This document shows positions 56,824-64,000 of a stretch of 64,000 nt of DNA, one piece after another. Source of the stretch: Bacillus fungorum. Its GTDB lineage: Bacteria; Bacillota; Bacilli; Bacillales; Bacillaceae_G. The notes beneath the pieces are model-generated. The model worked only from the letters and a program-made list of their open reading frames with translations. It was not told the origin of the DNA and did not search any database. The DNA lies in contig NZ_NWUW01000002.1 in NCBI RefSeq assembly GCF_002746455.1, positions 289,807 to 353,806 on the forward strand, given 5' to 3'. Position 1 is the stretch's first letter. Each line of letters starts with the position of its first letter. Both the position numbers and the translations under genes were made by a program.

Positions 56824-57612
56824 ATGGGATTTGGTGAGAAGCTTTTTAAATTAAGAAAAGAAAAAGGCCTTTCTCAAGAAGCATTAGCCGAGAAATTAAA
56901 CACAACAAGGCAAGCGGTTAGTAAATGGGAAAACGGTCAAGGTTTTCCTGAAACTGAAAAGTTAATAATGATTGGAAATGTATTTGAAGTATCACTTGAT
57001 TATTTATTAAAGGAAACTGCTGAGCAAAGTAACGAAAATGTGGATGGCTATTACGTAAGTAAAGAAATGGCAGAAGGATATGTAGTGTATGGACAAAAAA
57101 TATCTAAATATATAGCGCTAGGGTTTAGTTTGCTCATTTTATCTACAATACCGTATTTATTATTTAAAGAAAATGTAACAATGTCTATGTTCCTTGTCAT
57201 TATTGTTGCTGTCATTGGAATCGGAACAATGATGGTACCTGTAATGATAGAAGAGAGTCGATACAATGTATTAAAAAAGGAAGAATTATTATTTGATCAA
57301 AACTTTCTAAAAGAATTGACAAAAAGATATGCGACTATTAAGAAGAAGTATGCTTTAGTAATAATCGTTGGATTTTGTTTTATAGCAGCAGGAGCGCTAC
57401 CTTTTTTATTTGAGAAAAAGCATATCACTTCAGGAGAATTAGTACAGTATCACCCTTATTGTGTTGTACTTATTGCTATCGGAGTTTATCTTTTTGTTCG
57501 TGTATTAGGAGTATTAGAGGCGTATCGAATTTTAGTAGAAAATAAAGAATATAGTAATCGTCTTATTTTTAAACTGAAAAAGAAATTGAGAGAAAAAGTG
57601 GATAATTTTTAA
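56824..57612 (+). CDS. Xre-family regulator with membrane segments
   Basis: AAAGGGGGAC before ATG 56824 gives 262 residues. Residues 1-62 are a Cro/CI helix-turn-helix (LFKLRKEKGLSQEALAEKLN, TTRQAVSKWENGQGFPE). The rest has four hydrophobic segments in two pairs (about 95-140 and 175-235), so the protein is probably membrane-bound. It directly precedes the damaged ABC operon and is likely its former regulator. Confidence 0.85.
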   Translation: MGFGEKLFKLRKEKGLSQEALAEKLNTTRQAVSKWENGQGFPETEKLIMIGNVFEVSLDYLLKETAEQSNENVDGYYVSKEMAEGYVVYGQKISKYIALGFSLLILSTIPYLLFKENVTMSMFLVIIVAVIGIGTMMVPVMIEESRYNVLKKEELLFDQNFLKELTKRYATIKKKYALVIIVGFCFIAAGALPFLFEKKHITSGELVQYHPYCVVLIAIGVYLFVRVLGVLEAYRILVENKEYSNRLIFKLKKKLREKVDNF

Positions 57613-57655
57613 TAAATGAAAACATATTTTTATGAAAAGTTAAGATAGGAGTGTA

Positions 57656-58351
57656 ATGATGTCAAATCTTCTAGAAATTGAAAATTTAAGTAAATCATTT
57701 GGAAACAAAGTTGTTTTAAGAGATGTTTCCTTCAATGTGCCGTCTGGATCAATTGTTGGATTCATTGGTGACAATGGAGCAGGGAAATCAACAACCTTTA
57801 AAACAGTACTACAATTAATTTCTAAAGATAGCGGTACAGTAAAAATATTTGGTAAAGAAAATATAAATAAAGATGCCAAGATTAAGGAAAAGATAGGAGT
57901 CGTATTTGATGCTATGAATCTACCGGCTCATCTTACAATAAAGCAACTAAATAAGGTTTTTGAAAAGATGTTTGAATCTTGGGATCAAGATAATTTTTAT
58001 CGATTAGTTAATACTTTCTCTTTACCTATTAATGAGAAAGTAGGTAAATTCTCGCGTGGGATGTCAATGAAACTAACTATAGCTGTTGCGCTGTCACATA
58101 ATGCCAAATTATTAATCCTAGATGAAGCGACGGGAGGTCTTGATCCTTCATCTAGAGAGGGCGTGTTAGAGGAGTTAAAAGGTTTTGTGAGTAAAAGTAA
58201 TGGTGGTATATTACTTTCTTCTCACATTATGAGTGATGTAGAAAAAACAGCTATCCACTCCTCTATGTTTTTGGAGCAGAAAAATCTGATGCTATTACAA
58301 TTGGAGGCGCATGCGGGGGACTTGTTACTTATTTTGGATTACAAAGTGTAA
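57656..58351 (+). pseudogene. ABC transporter ATPase, C-terminus replaced after a deletion
   Basis: Residues 1-200 are a normal ABC ATPase: Walker A GDNGAGKST, signature FSRGMSMKL, Walker B LLILDEATGGLDP, H-loop SSHIMSDVEK. After that the frame turns into unrelated residues (TAIHSSMFLEQKNLM...) and stops. From about 58246 the DNA is the 3' part of a permease gene read in another frame, so an internal deletion joined the two. The ATPase core could still be made but lacks its partner. Confidence 0.75.
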
Positions 58352-58494
58352 TTGGCTATTTAATAGAACAATTTCCAATATCAAATTTAAATTCATCTGT
58401 ATATGTTTCAATTCTATATGCAATATTTGGCGTTATCATATATATCTTTTCTTATTTCATTTCGGTATTTATATATCGTAAGAAGGAATTTTAG
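58246..58494 (+). pseudogene. 3' remnant of the partner ABC-2 permease
   Basis: In frame 2 relative to the ATPase the DNA reads YPLLYVFGAEKSDAITIGGA, a hydrophobic segment, then IYIFSYFISVFIYRKKEF and TAG at 58494. This is a typical ABC-2 permease end with two last helices. The start of the gene was lost in the same deletion that cut the ATPase. Confidence 0.7.
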
Positions 58495-58581
58495 TATATT
58501 TTCTCTTAGTATTTTCTGAATTATTTCCAAAGAAATAATTCAGAAAATACAGAAAAATGTCGTAATTATTTGTGGAAATCT

Positions 58582-58613
58582 GTTATAATAAACAAAAAAT
58601 GAAAACGCTTTAA
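58582..58613 (+). promoter_or_regulatory. Extended -10 promoter and cre-like site before the acyl-CoA ligase
   Basis: TGTTATAAT (TG at 58581-58582, TATAAT 58584-58589) is an extended -10 with no good -35. TGAAAACGCTTTAA at 58600-58613 matches the CcpA cre consensus except for one base and would sit just after the start point, a typical roadblock position. Fatty-acid use is often CcpA-repressed; direct binding is inferred. Confidence 0.5.
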
Positions 58614-58630
58614 AGGGGGATATAACCAAT

Positions 58631-60244
58631 ATGATGATGAATGTACCGCTAACAATTAGTTCTATGATGGAAAGAGCAGAAAAACTGTTTTCAAAGAAAG
58701 AAATTGTTTCACGGACACATGATACAGTTACGACATTAACGTATAAGCAGTTAGGAGAAAGGACAAGAAGACTTTCTAGTGCACTGCAAAAGCTTGGGAT
58801 TAAAGAAGGTGAACGTGTAGGAACGTTAGCGTGGAACCATCATCGGCATGTGGAAGCGTATTTTGCTATTCCAGGTATTGCTTCCGTTTTGCACACAATT
58901 AATATTCGTTTATCTCCTCAACATATTTCATACATTATTCAGCACGCAGAAGATCGAATTCTACTTATAGATGAAGATCTCGTACCACTCGTTGAAAATA
59001 TTCAATTACAATTATCAACTGTACAAGCCTACATTATTATGACTGATAAAGATGAACTTCCAAATACTACGCTAGAACCTGTATATCATTATGAAAAGCT
59101 ATTAGAAGAAGGCGATCCAAATTTCCAATTTGTAAAAGATATTGATGAAAATACACCTGCTGGTATGTGTTATACGTCAGCGACTACAGGGAATCCAAAA
59201 GGTGTTGTATATACGCATCGTAGTACTGTTTTGCATTGTATGGCACTCGGTTTAGCGGATACAGCTGCTTTATCGGAAAGTGATGCGGCAATGGCGATTG
59301 TACCGATGTTCCATGTGAACGCTTGGGGACTTCCTTTCGCTGCTACTTGGTTTGGATCAAAACAAGTGCTTCCAGGACCGATGTTTACGCCGAAAATTTT
59401 ACTAGAGATGATTCAATCAGAAAAAGTGACGTTAGCTGCCGGTGTGCCGACAATTTGGCTTGGTGTATTACAAGAGTTAGAAAATAATAGTTATGATTTA
59501 TCTAGTATGACGAGAATACTATGCGGTGGTGCAGCTGCACCAAAAAGCGTTATTAAAGCATTTGAACAGAAACACAATGTTCCGTTCATTCATGCATATG
59601 GTATGACGGAAACGAGCCCACTCGTAACACTTGCACGTTTAAAAAGTTATGAAACAGAATTATCGTATGAAGAGCAATTGGAAATTCGATCAAAACAAGG
59701 GTATCTTGTACCTGGTGTAGAGATGAAAGTAGTCGGTACAAATGGTGAAGTGAAGTGGGATGGTACGGAGATGGGAGAACTATGTTTACGAGCGCCATGG
59801 ATCGCTGAAAGCTATTATAACGATGAGCGTACTGTCGAAGGTTTTCGTGATGGTTGGTTATATACTGGTGATGTTGTTACAGTTGACGAGGAAGGCTGCG
59901 TAAAGATTGTTGACCGTACGAAAGATGTGATTAAAAGCGGAGGCGAGTGGATTTCCTCAGTTGACCTTGAAAATGCTTTAATGGCTCATGATGCTATATT
60001 TGAAGCAGCTGTCGTTGCTGTTCCTCATCCGCAGTGGCAAGAGCGTCCAGTTGCGTGCGTTGTTCCAAAGAAAAATAGTACGGTTACAAAAGAAGAAATA
60101 TATGAGTTTTTAAAACCACAGTTTGCAAAGTGGTGGTTACCAGACGATATTGTATTTATGGAAGAAATACCGAAAACATCTGTTGGGAAGTTTTTAAAAC
60201 AAGCGCTTCGGAAAGAACTTGAGCATTTGCATAAAGAGAAATAA
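58631..60244 (+). CDS. AMP-forming acyl-CoA ligase (long/medium-chain type)
   Basis: The 537-residue enzyme has the ANL motifs: P-loop [18 protein letters not shown] (about 178), [11 protein letters not shown], the DGWLYTGDV hinge region and the C-terminal lysine in [14 protein letters not shown]. It activates a carboxylic acid, probably a fatty acid, to its CoA thioester. GGGGGATA precedes three consecutive ATG codons. A thiolase pseudogene follows, so the two may once have formed a beta-oxidation unit. Confidence 0.92.
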   Translation: MMMNVPLTISSMMERAEKLFSKKEIVSRTHDTVTTLTYKQLGERTRRLSSALQKLGIKEGERVGTLAWNHHRHVEAYFAIPGIASVLHTINIRLSPQHISYIIQHAEDRILLIDEDLVPLVENIQLQLSTVQAYIIMTDKDELPNTTLEPVYHYEKLLEEGDPNFQFVKDIDENTPAGMCYTSATTGNPKGVVYTHRSTVLHCMALGLADTAALSESDAAMAIVPMFHVNAWGLPFAATWFGSKQVLPGPMFTPKILLEMIQSEKVTLAAGVPTIWLGVLQELENNSYDLSSMTRILCGGAAAPKSVIKAFEQKHNVPFIHAYGMTETSPLVTLARLKSYETELSYEEQLEIRSKQGYLVPGVEMKVVGTNGEVKWDGTEMGELCLRAPWIAESYYNDERTVEGFRDGWLYTGDVVTVDEEGCVKIVDRTKDVIKSGGEWISSVDLENALMAHDAIFEAAVVAVPHPQWQERPVACVVPKKNSTVTKEEIYEFLKPQFAKWWLPDDIVFMEEIPKTSVGKFLKQALRKELEHLHKEK

Positions 60245-60288
60245 TTGAATTTCTCTTTGTAAACTTATTTGTATTTTATGTTGACAAA

Positions 60289-60874
60289 GTGGGGATAGAA
60301 AAAGGATATATACATGATGAAATATTGTCTTTTAATGGTTTATTAGATGAATCTATAAATCCAGAAATGAATTATGAACGAATTATTAAAAGAACAAAAC
60401 CCGCATTTTTACAAAATGGTACAGTAACGGCAGGTAATTCGTGCGGTGTAAATGATGGGGCATGTGTCGTTCTTGTAATGGAAGAGGGAAAAGCTCAAAA
60501 ATTAGGATACAAGCTTGTTCTTCGTTTCGTTCGCAGTGGATCCTAATCTTCCAGCGACTGGTCCAATATTTGTGGTGAACAATTTATTAAACGAAATAAA
60601 TGTAAAAGTAGAGGACATCGATTATTTTGAAATAAATGAAACATTCGCCTCAAAAGTTGTTGCCTGTGCAAAGGAGTTACAAATTCCTTTCGAAAAATTA
60701 AATGTAAATGGTGGGGCAATTGCACTCGGTCATCCGTACGGTGCATCTGGTGCTATGCTTGTAACACGTTTGTTTTATCAAGCGCAAAGAGAGTATATAA
60801 AATATGGAATTGCGACGTTAGGAATTGGGGGCGGAATAGGGCTTGCACTATTATTTGAGAAAGTAGAAGACTAG
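60289..60874 (+). pseudogene. Thiolase (acetyl-CoA acetyltransferase) remnant
   Basis: Only the C-terminal half of a thiolase is present, in two frames. Frame 1 (60289-60546) holds the GNSCGVNDGA strand region; frame 2 (60515-60874) holds VDPNLPATGP, the NETFASKVVACAKEL helix, NVNGGAIALGHPYGASGA with the catalytic His, and the last strand where the second catalytic Cys should be but GIGGGIG is seen. The first half with the nucleophilic Cys is missing. A one-base indel near 60525 shifts the frame. It cannot be active. Confidence 0.85.
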
Positions 60875-60881
60875 AAAGGAA

Positions 60882-61463
60882 CTAGTTTTCTACTTTTTGA
60901 GGAACATAAGCATTGCTACCAGGTTTTGCTTTTATTTCATTCCAAGCAGCGATAGCATCAGCTTTTGATTTTCCTTTATTATTTGGATCTTCGAAGAAGT
61001 CGCGAGTAAAGCGATTATATTCAAACTGCGCGCTAATAGTTGTTCTATAAGTAGGATCTTTTTTTCGTTCGTTTTCTTCATACCAAAACGTTATCGCATC
61101 TTCATATGTTTTTCCAACATTCTCTTTAAAAAACTTTTGAAGAGCTACTGTAAAGCGGAAGTTTGCTCCGATTTTTTCTTTGAAAAAAGCACGAACATCT
61201 TCGCTACAGCGGTGATTTTCAGTAATAACAGTTTGAAGAGAAAGGTCTTTATAAGAGAGGGAAGCTTTACTCACTTTTTGATGAGAACTGTTTTTTAATA
61301 CTTTACCTGTAGTTAGATAATGTGAGATACGCTCGGTTATTTCAATCTTAGAGCCACTAGCTGGAAAATCATGTTTACGACAAAATGTTTGAAGTTCTGC
61401 TTTTAACCAATAATAGTTTTGGAAATCTTCAAGTGATATAGACTTTGTTAAAGGTGGACGCAT
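60882..61463 (-). CDS. SAP-domain protein with DUF6434
   Basis: The 193-residue protein has a SAP-like helix pair (residues 12-55: FQNYYWLKAELQTFCRKHDF, GSKIEITERISHYL) and a C-terminal DUF6434-type region with two repeats of the form VGKTYEDAITFW and KGKSKADAIAAWNE. SAP modules usually bind nucleic acid. Function is unknown. It is convergent with the thiolase remnant, and a shared hairpin (AAAGTAGAA/TTCTACTTT) at about 60863-60898 separates them. Confidence 0.8.
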   Translation of the reverse strand: MRPPLTKSISLEDFQNYYWLKAELQTFCRKHDFPASGSKIEITERISHYLTTGKVLKNSSHQKVSKASLSYKDLSLQTVITENHRCSEDVRAFFKEKIGANFRFTVALQKFFKENVGKTYEDAITFWYEENERKKDPTYRTTISAQFEYNRFTRDFFEDPNNKGKSKADAIAAWNEIKAKPGSNAYVPQKVEN

Positions 61464-61567
61464 AAATGTAACAACTTCTTTCTGCCATAATTTTCTTTAA
61501 TTATAAAACGTATGTTCTTTTTGTGGAAGGATTAATTTGTAAATATAACGGGAAGGGGAGATTGTAT

Positions 61568-62011
61568 ATGGAAAATGTAATGCAAGTTCGTGTTACGGGA
61601 ATTTTAATTGAAGATGAGAAGGTATTGCTAGTAAAGCAAAAAGTGACTAATCGCAATTGGTCTTTACCTGGGGGAAGGGTAGAGAATGGTGAAACGTTAG
61701 AAGAAGCGATGATTCGAGAAATGAGAGAAGAAACAGGGTTAGAAGTTAAAATTAAGAAGCTACTCTATGTTTGTGATAAACCAGATGCTCTCCCAGCTTT
61801 ATTACATATTACGTTTTTGCTTGAAAGGATTGAAGGTGAAATTACGCTACCTTCTAACGAGTTTGATCATAATCCGATTCATGATGTGCAAATGGTACCG
61901 ATTAAAGATTTAAGTCAGTATGGTTTTTCGGAAACTTTTATCACTCTTATAAGTGAAGGTTTTGTAAATGCAGGGAGTTATCAAGGTTTGAAACAAAATA
62001 TAGGTCTGTAA
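61568..62011 (+). CDS. Nudix hydrolase
   Basis: GGGAAGGGGAG before ATG 61568 gives 147 residues. The Nudix box is complete: GGRVENGETLEEAMIREMRE followed by ETGLEV. The N-terminal VRVTGILIEDEKVLLVKQ strand is typical. The substrate is unknown. It differs clearly from the Nudix protein at 25458, so this is not a recent duplication. Confidence 0.9.
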   Translation: MENVMQVRVTGILIEDEKVLLVKQKVTNRNWSLPGGRVENGETLEEAMIREMREETGLEVKIKKLLYVCDKPDALPALLHITFLLERIEGEITLPSNEFDHNPIHDVQMVPIKDLSQYGFSETFITLISEGFVNAGSYQGLKQNIGL

Positions 62012-62019
62012 ATATAGTG

Positions 62020-62046
62020 GAAGGATAGCCGTTAGCTATCCTTCAT
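62020..62046 (+). terminator. Terminator-like hairpin between convergent genes
   Basis: GAAGGATAGC and GCTATCCTTC form a 10-bp stem with a 5-base loop; the T run is short, so strength is uncertain. Confidence 0.6.
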
Positions 62047-62055
62047 AAACATGTT

Positions 62056-63258
62056 TTAGACTGCTGACTGTAAAGAAGAAACAAGTTGATTTAAAAACTC
62101 ATCCCCAGTCATAATCGCTTTCCCGCCGCCACGAGCACTTTTTTTATTTCCGCCACCTTTTCCTTCAATGGCAGGAAGTGCATCTTTTAAAAGAGCATTC
62201 ATATCAAGCGTGACTGTTTTTCCGCAAGCAAGAATACATTGTAATTTGTCCTCGTTTTCAATAATGAAATATGTAATGGCATGTTCTTGTTGTTCTGTAA
62301 TAATAGAGGATAGTTTTGAGATTTCTTGCATAGAACGATTTGTAAACACTTTAGAAATAAGTATGCTAGCATGTATTTCAGCAGGCTGTTGAAGTAGTTC
62401 ATTTGCCTCTGCATATAATAATTTTTCATTCATTGTTTGTATTGTTTTTTCGTTTTCTTTTTGAGAAGTAAGCAGTTGTGTTACTTTTGCTGGAATATCA
62501 CTCTCGCTACTATTTAATTGTTTAGAAACATCCTTCATAATTTGTTGCTGTTGTCCCATTAATTTTAGTGTGCGCCAACCAGCGATAAACGTTAATCGTA
62601 TGCCTCCTTTATTACGCTCCCACCCTAGTACTTGAATAGGACCTACTTCACCTGTATGTTTCGGGTGTGTTCCGCCACAGCCGTTATAATCAAAGTTTTC
62701 GATAATAACAACACGGATATTTTCTGTCATAGTCGGTTCTTTACGAAGGGGTAATATTTTCGCTTCTTCTAAGTCCATCCACAGGGTACGGATTGGATGG
62801 TTTTCAAAAACAATTTTGTTTGCAATTTGTACTGCTTTTTCAACCGTTTCTGCATGCAGATTTTCTGTTTCTAAATCAATTGTTACCGTTTCTTTACCAA
62901 GATGGAATCCAATCGTAGGTATGTTAAAATGATCCCAAAAAGCAGCAGATAAAATGTGCTGAGCCGCATGTTGCTGCATATGATCAAAACGGCGTTCCCA
63001 ATTGATTTTACCTTCTACTTCTTCTGTATGTAATTGTTCTACAATGAAGTGACGGATTTCTCCATTTATCTCTTCTACATTGATTACATCGATATCATTT
63101 AATGTGCCAGTATCATACGGTTGTCCGCCACCTGTCGGATAAAATGCAGTTTCGTTTAAAATAACGTATAAGTTACCGTCTTTATCATAATCTTGCTTTA
63201 TAACTTTTGTAGTAAAGTCTTGCTTATAAGCGTCAGTGTAATATAATTTTTGCTCCAA
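62056..63258 (-). CDS. Alanyl-tRNA editing (AlaX-like) protein with DHHA1 domain
   Basis: The 400-residue protein resembles the editing part of alanyl-tRNA synthetase: FYPTGGGQPYDTG, the zinc motif MQQHAAQHILSAAF with CGGTHPKHTGEVG, a coiled coil (260-300) and a C-terminal DHHA1 domain with GKGGGNKKSARGGGKA. It removes serine or glycine from mischarged tRNA-Ala. The best start is TTG 63258 after AAAGGGGAAAGG; ATG 63291 is in frame but has no site. Confidence 0.87.
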   Translation of the reverse strand: MEQKLYYTDAYKQDFTTKVIKQDYDKDGNLYVILNETAFYPTGGGQPYDTGTLNDIDVINVEEINGEIRHFIVEQLHTEEVEGKINWERRFDHMQQHAAQHILSAAFWDHFNIPTIGFHLGKETVTIDLETENLHAETVEKAVQIANKIVFENHPIRTLWMDLEEAKILPLRKEPTMTENIRVVIIENFDYNGCGGTHPKHTGEVGPIQVLGWERNKGGIRLTFIAGWRTLKLMGQQQQIMKDVSKQLNSSESDIPAKVTQLLTSQKENEKTIQTMNEKLLYAEANELLQQPAEIHASILISKVFTNRSMQEISKLSSIITEQQEHAITYFIIENEDKLQCILACGKTVTLDMNALLKDALPAIEGKGGGNKKSARGGGKAIMTGDEFLNQLVSSLQSAV

Positions 63259-63395
63259 TTTCCTTTCCCCTTTCGTGTTCACTAGTTTCATTGTAAAGCA
63301 ATTGAAATTAGTTTCCTAATATTTCAGCAGAAAGAAACTATTTTTAGAATTTTCTTGCTATAATAAGAAAAAGAAAATGCGGGGGTGGGATGAAT

Positions 63396-63803
63396 ATGTT
63401 ATATGAAAACGGCGTAGATAAACTGCTTAGTTTAAGTAAAAATATTTCTGAATTGTATCGAGAATTAAATGAAATGACCCGGATTTTAATGGATTGTAAT
63501 CGAGAAAGTGTGAAGTTTGATCGGTTATATGTAAAAGAGTTACTGTGGAAGAAAGAAGATGTAATAGAGAAATATGACCAGCTACTTGTGCAACTTTGTA
63601 TAAATGAATGCTTTGATTTAAAAAGTGTCATTACAGGGGAATATAAGTATACATATGAAGAAGTAGAAAACATCGTTTTACAATTTAATGAGAAGTATAA
63701 TGTCGCAATTTTAATTAAAGATGTTTGTAAAGAATTACAGTTTACATATGGCATAGATATGGATATAACGAGAACAGCTCGAGTATCAACAGCTCAAGTA
63801 TAA
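63396..63803 (+). CDS. Conserved helical protein of unknown function
   Basis: GGGGGTGGG places the start at ATG 63396 (135 residues; ATG 63390 overlaps the site). The protein is helical and charged (NISELYRELNEMTRILMDCN, LLWKKEDVIEKYDQLLVQLC) without membrane segments or motifs that I recognise. A terminator follows at 63813-63842. Confidence 0.7.
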   Translation: MLYENGVDKLLSLSKNISELYRELNEMTRILMDCNRESVKFDRLYVKELLWKKEDVIEKYDQLLVQLCINECFDLKSVITGEYKYTYEEVENIVLQFNEKYNVAILIKDVCKELQFTYGIDMDITRTARVSTAQV

Positions 63804-63812
63804 AAAGGGAAA

Positions 63813-63842
63813 AGAAAGCAGATCCTTTGCTTTCTTTTTTAT
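63813..63842 (+). terminator. Terminator after the 63396 gene
   Basis: AGAAAGCA and TGCTTTCT form an 8-bp stem with a short loop, followed by TTTTTT. Confidence 0.8.
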
Positions 63843-63868
63843 GTAAGAATAGGGGAGAAGGTTTGAAG

Positions 63869-63877
63869 ATGAAGGGT
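63869..63877 (+). CDS. Start of a gene interrupted after three codons (exon 1 candidate)
   Basis: AGGGGAGAAGG lies eight bases before ATG 63869. The frame reads M-K-G-N and then stops at 63881, which is odd for such a strong site. If the intron candidate that begins after GGT (63877) is spliced out, the frame would continue outside the window. The gene cannot be identified. Confidence 0.3.
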
Positions 63878-64000
63878 AACTAACTGTTACGATTTATTTA
63901 ACCAATTATAACGAAAGTTAATTAAATATATCAGTAAGCCCTGCTAGTCAAGTGATTGGCTAGTAGTGAGGGTTAACTGCGGGCAATCCCTAAAGCTGAT
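63878..64000 (+). ncRNA. 5' part of a group I intron or IStron (runs off the right edge)
   Basis: AGGGT (63873-63877) can pair with GCCCT (63938-63942), giving a P1 with the hallmark U-G at the splice site. A P2-like stem follows (63943-63950/63957-63964, 8 bp). Then GAGGGTT could be the P3 strand, CTGCGGGC (63977-63984) the P4 strand, AA the J4/5 and TCCC the P5 strand, as in the conserved P element of group I introns. B. cereus-group genomes are known to carry group I introns and group I/IS605 chimeras (IStrons). The catalytic core lies outside the window. Confidence 0.45.

Noticed and set aside
63900..64000. IS200/IS605 end or TnpB guide RNA at the right edge
   Set aside because: Not excluded, but the P1 wobble pair, the P2 stem and the CTGCGGGC-AA-TCCC element fit a group I intron better; an IStron would reconcile both.

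Overview
The window is a chromosomal segment of a low-GC Firmicute of the Bacillus cereus group. The evidence is AT-rich DNA, AGGAGG-type ribosome binding sites, intrinsic terminators, the complete Bacillus-type hutPHUIG operon, ccdA/ccdC without ccdB, SLH-domain and GH25 wall enzymes, and many small families typical of that group. Strain or species cannot be fixed from the sequence alone.

Positions 1 to about 15,055 are a phage-derived element that enters from the left edge. It carries a scaffold-like protein, an HK97-fold major capsid protein, a small Xre regulator, a DHH-like phosphoesterase behind a structured leader, a DUF5659 protein, a replication-initiator-like protein, small and large terminase, an SPP1 gp6-type portal, an adaptor-like protein and a head-closure-like protein with FN3 repeats. 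A Rap-Phr quorum-sensing pair (the 44-codon phr overlaps the rap stop) and a lipoprotein follow. The right end is a displaced 3' end of a host gene that still has its terminator. No tail, lysis or integrase gene is visible. Two intergenic stretches (1145-1288 and 9475-9694) are packed with perfect hairpins. The set (build a head, package DNA, close the head, no tail) resembles a capsid-forming phage satellite, but the left part lies outside the window.

From 15,179 rightwards the content is chromosomal. 15-25 kb: a BmrCD-like heterodimeric ABC exporter, GH25 lysozyme with SH3 domains, NERD protein, SLH-anchored amidase, BC1881-family peptide and a TauE/SafE transporter. 25-37 kb: Nudix hydrolase, divergent cidAB/cidR-type holin operon, an ABC-2 exporter, M20 amidohydrolase, EamA transporter, ccdA and ccdC, a YneK-like protein, a P-loop kinase and a shortened DJ-1 protein. 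37-43 kb: histidine utilisation, with a sigma-A promoter overlapped by a candidate CcpA site and a HutP-type conditional terminator before hutH. 43-54 kb: CarD-family regulator, Old Yellow Enzyme, YerD, an mhqED-like quinone-detoxification operon behind two exact inverse operator copies, an orphan PAS histidine kinase, YitT, PP2C phosphatase, PGRP amidase and a deaminase.

54-64 kb shows gene decay: a DUF4822 remnant, an ABC operon collapsed by an internal deletion, and a thiolase missing its N-terminal half with a frameshift, next to an intact acyl-CoA ligase. The last 130 bases look like the 5' part (P1 to P5) of a group I intron or IStron placed three codons into a gene that runs out of the window.
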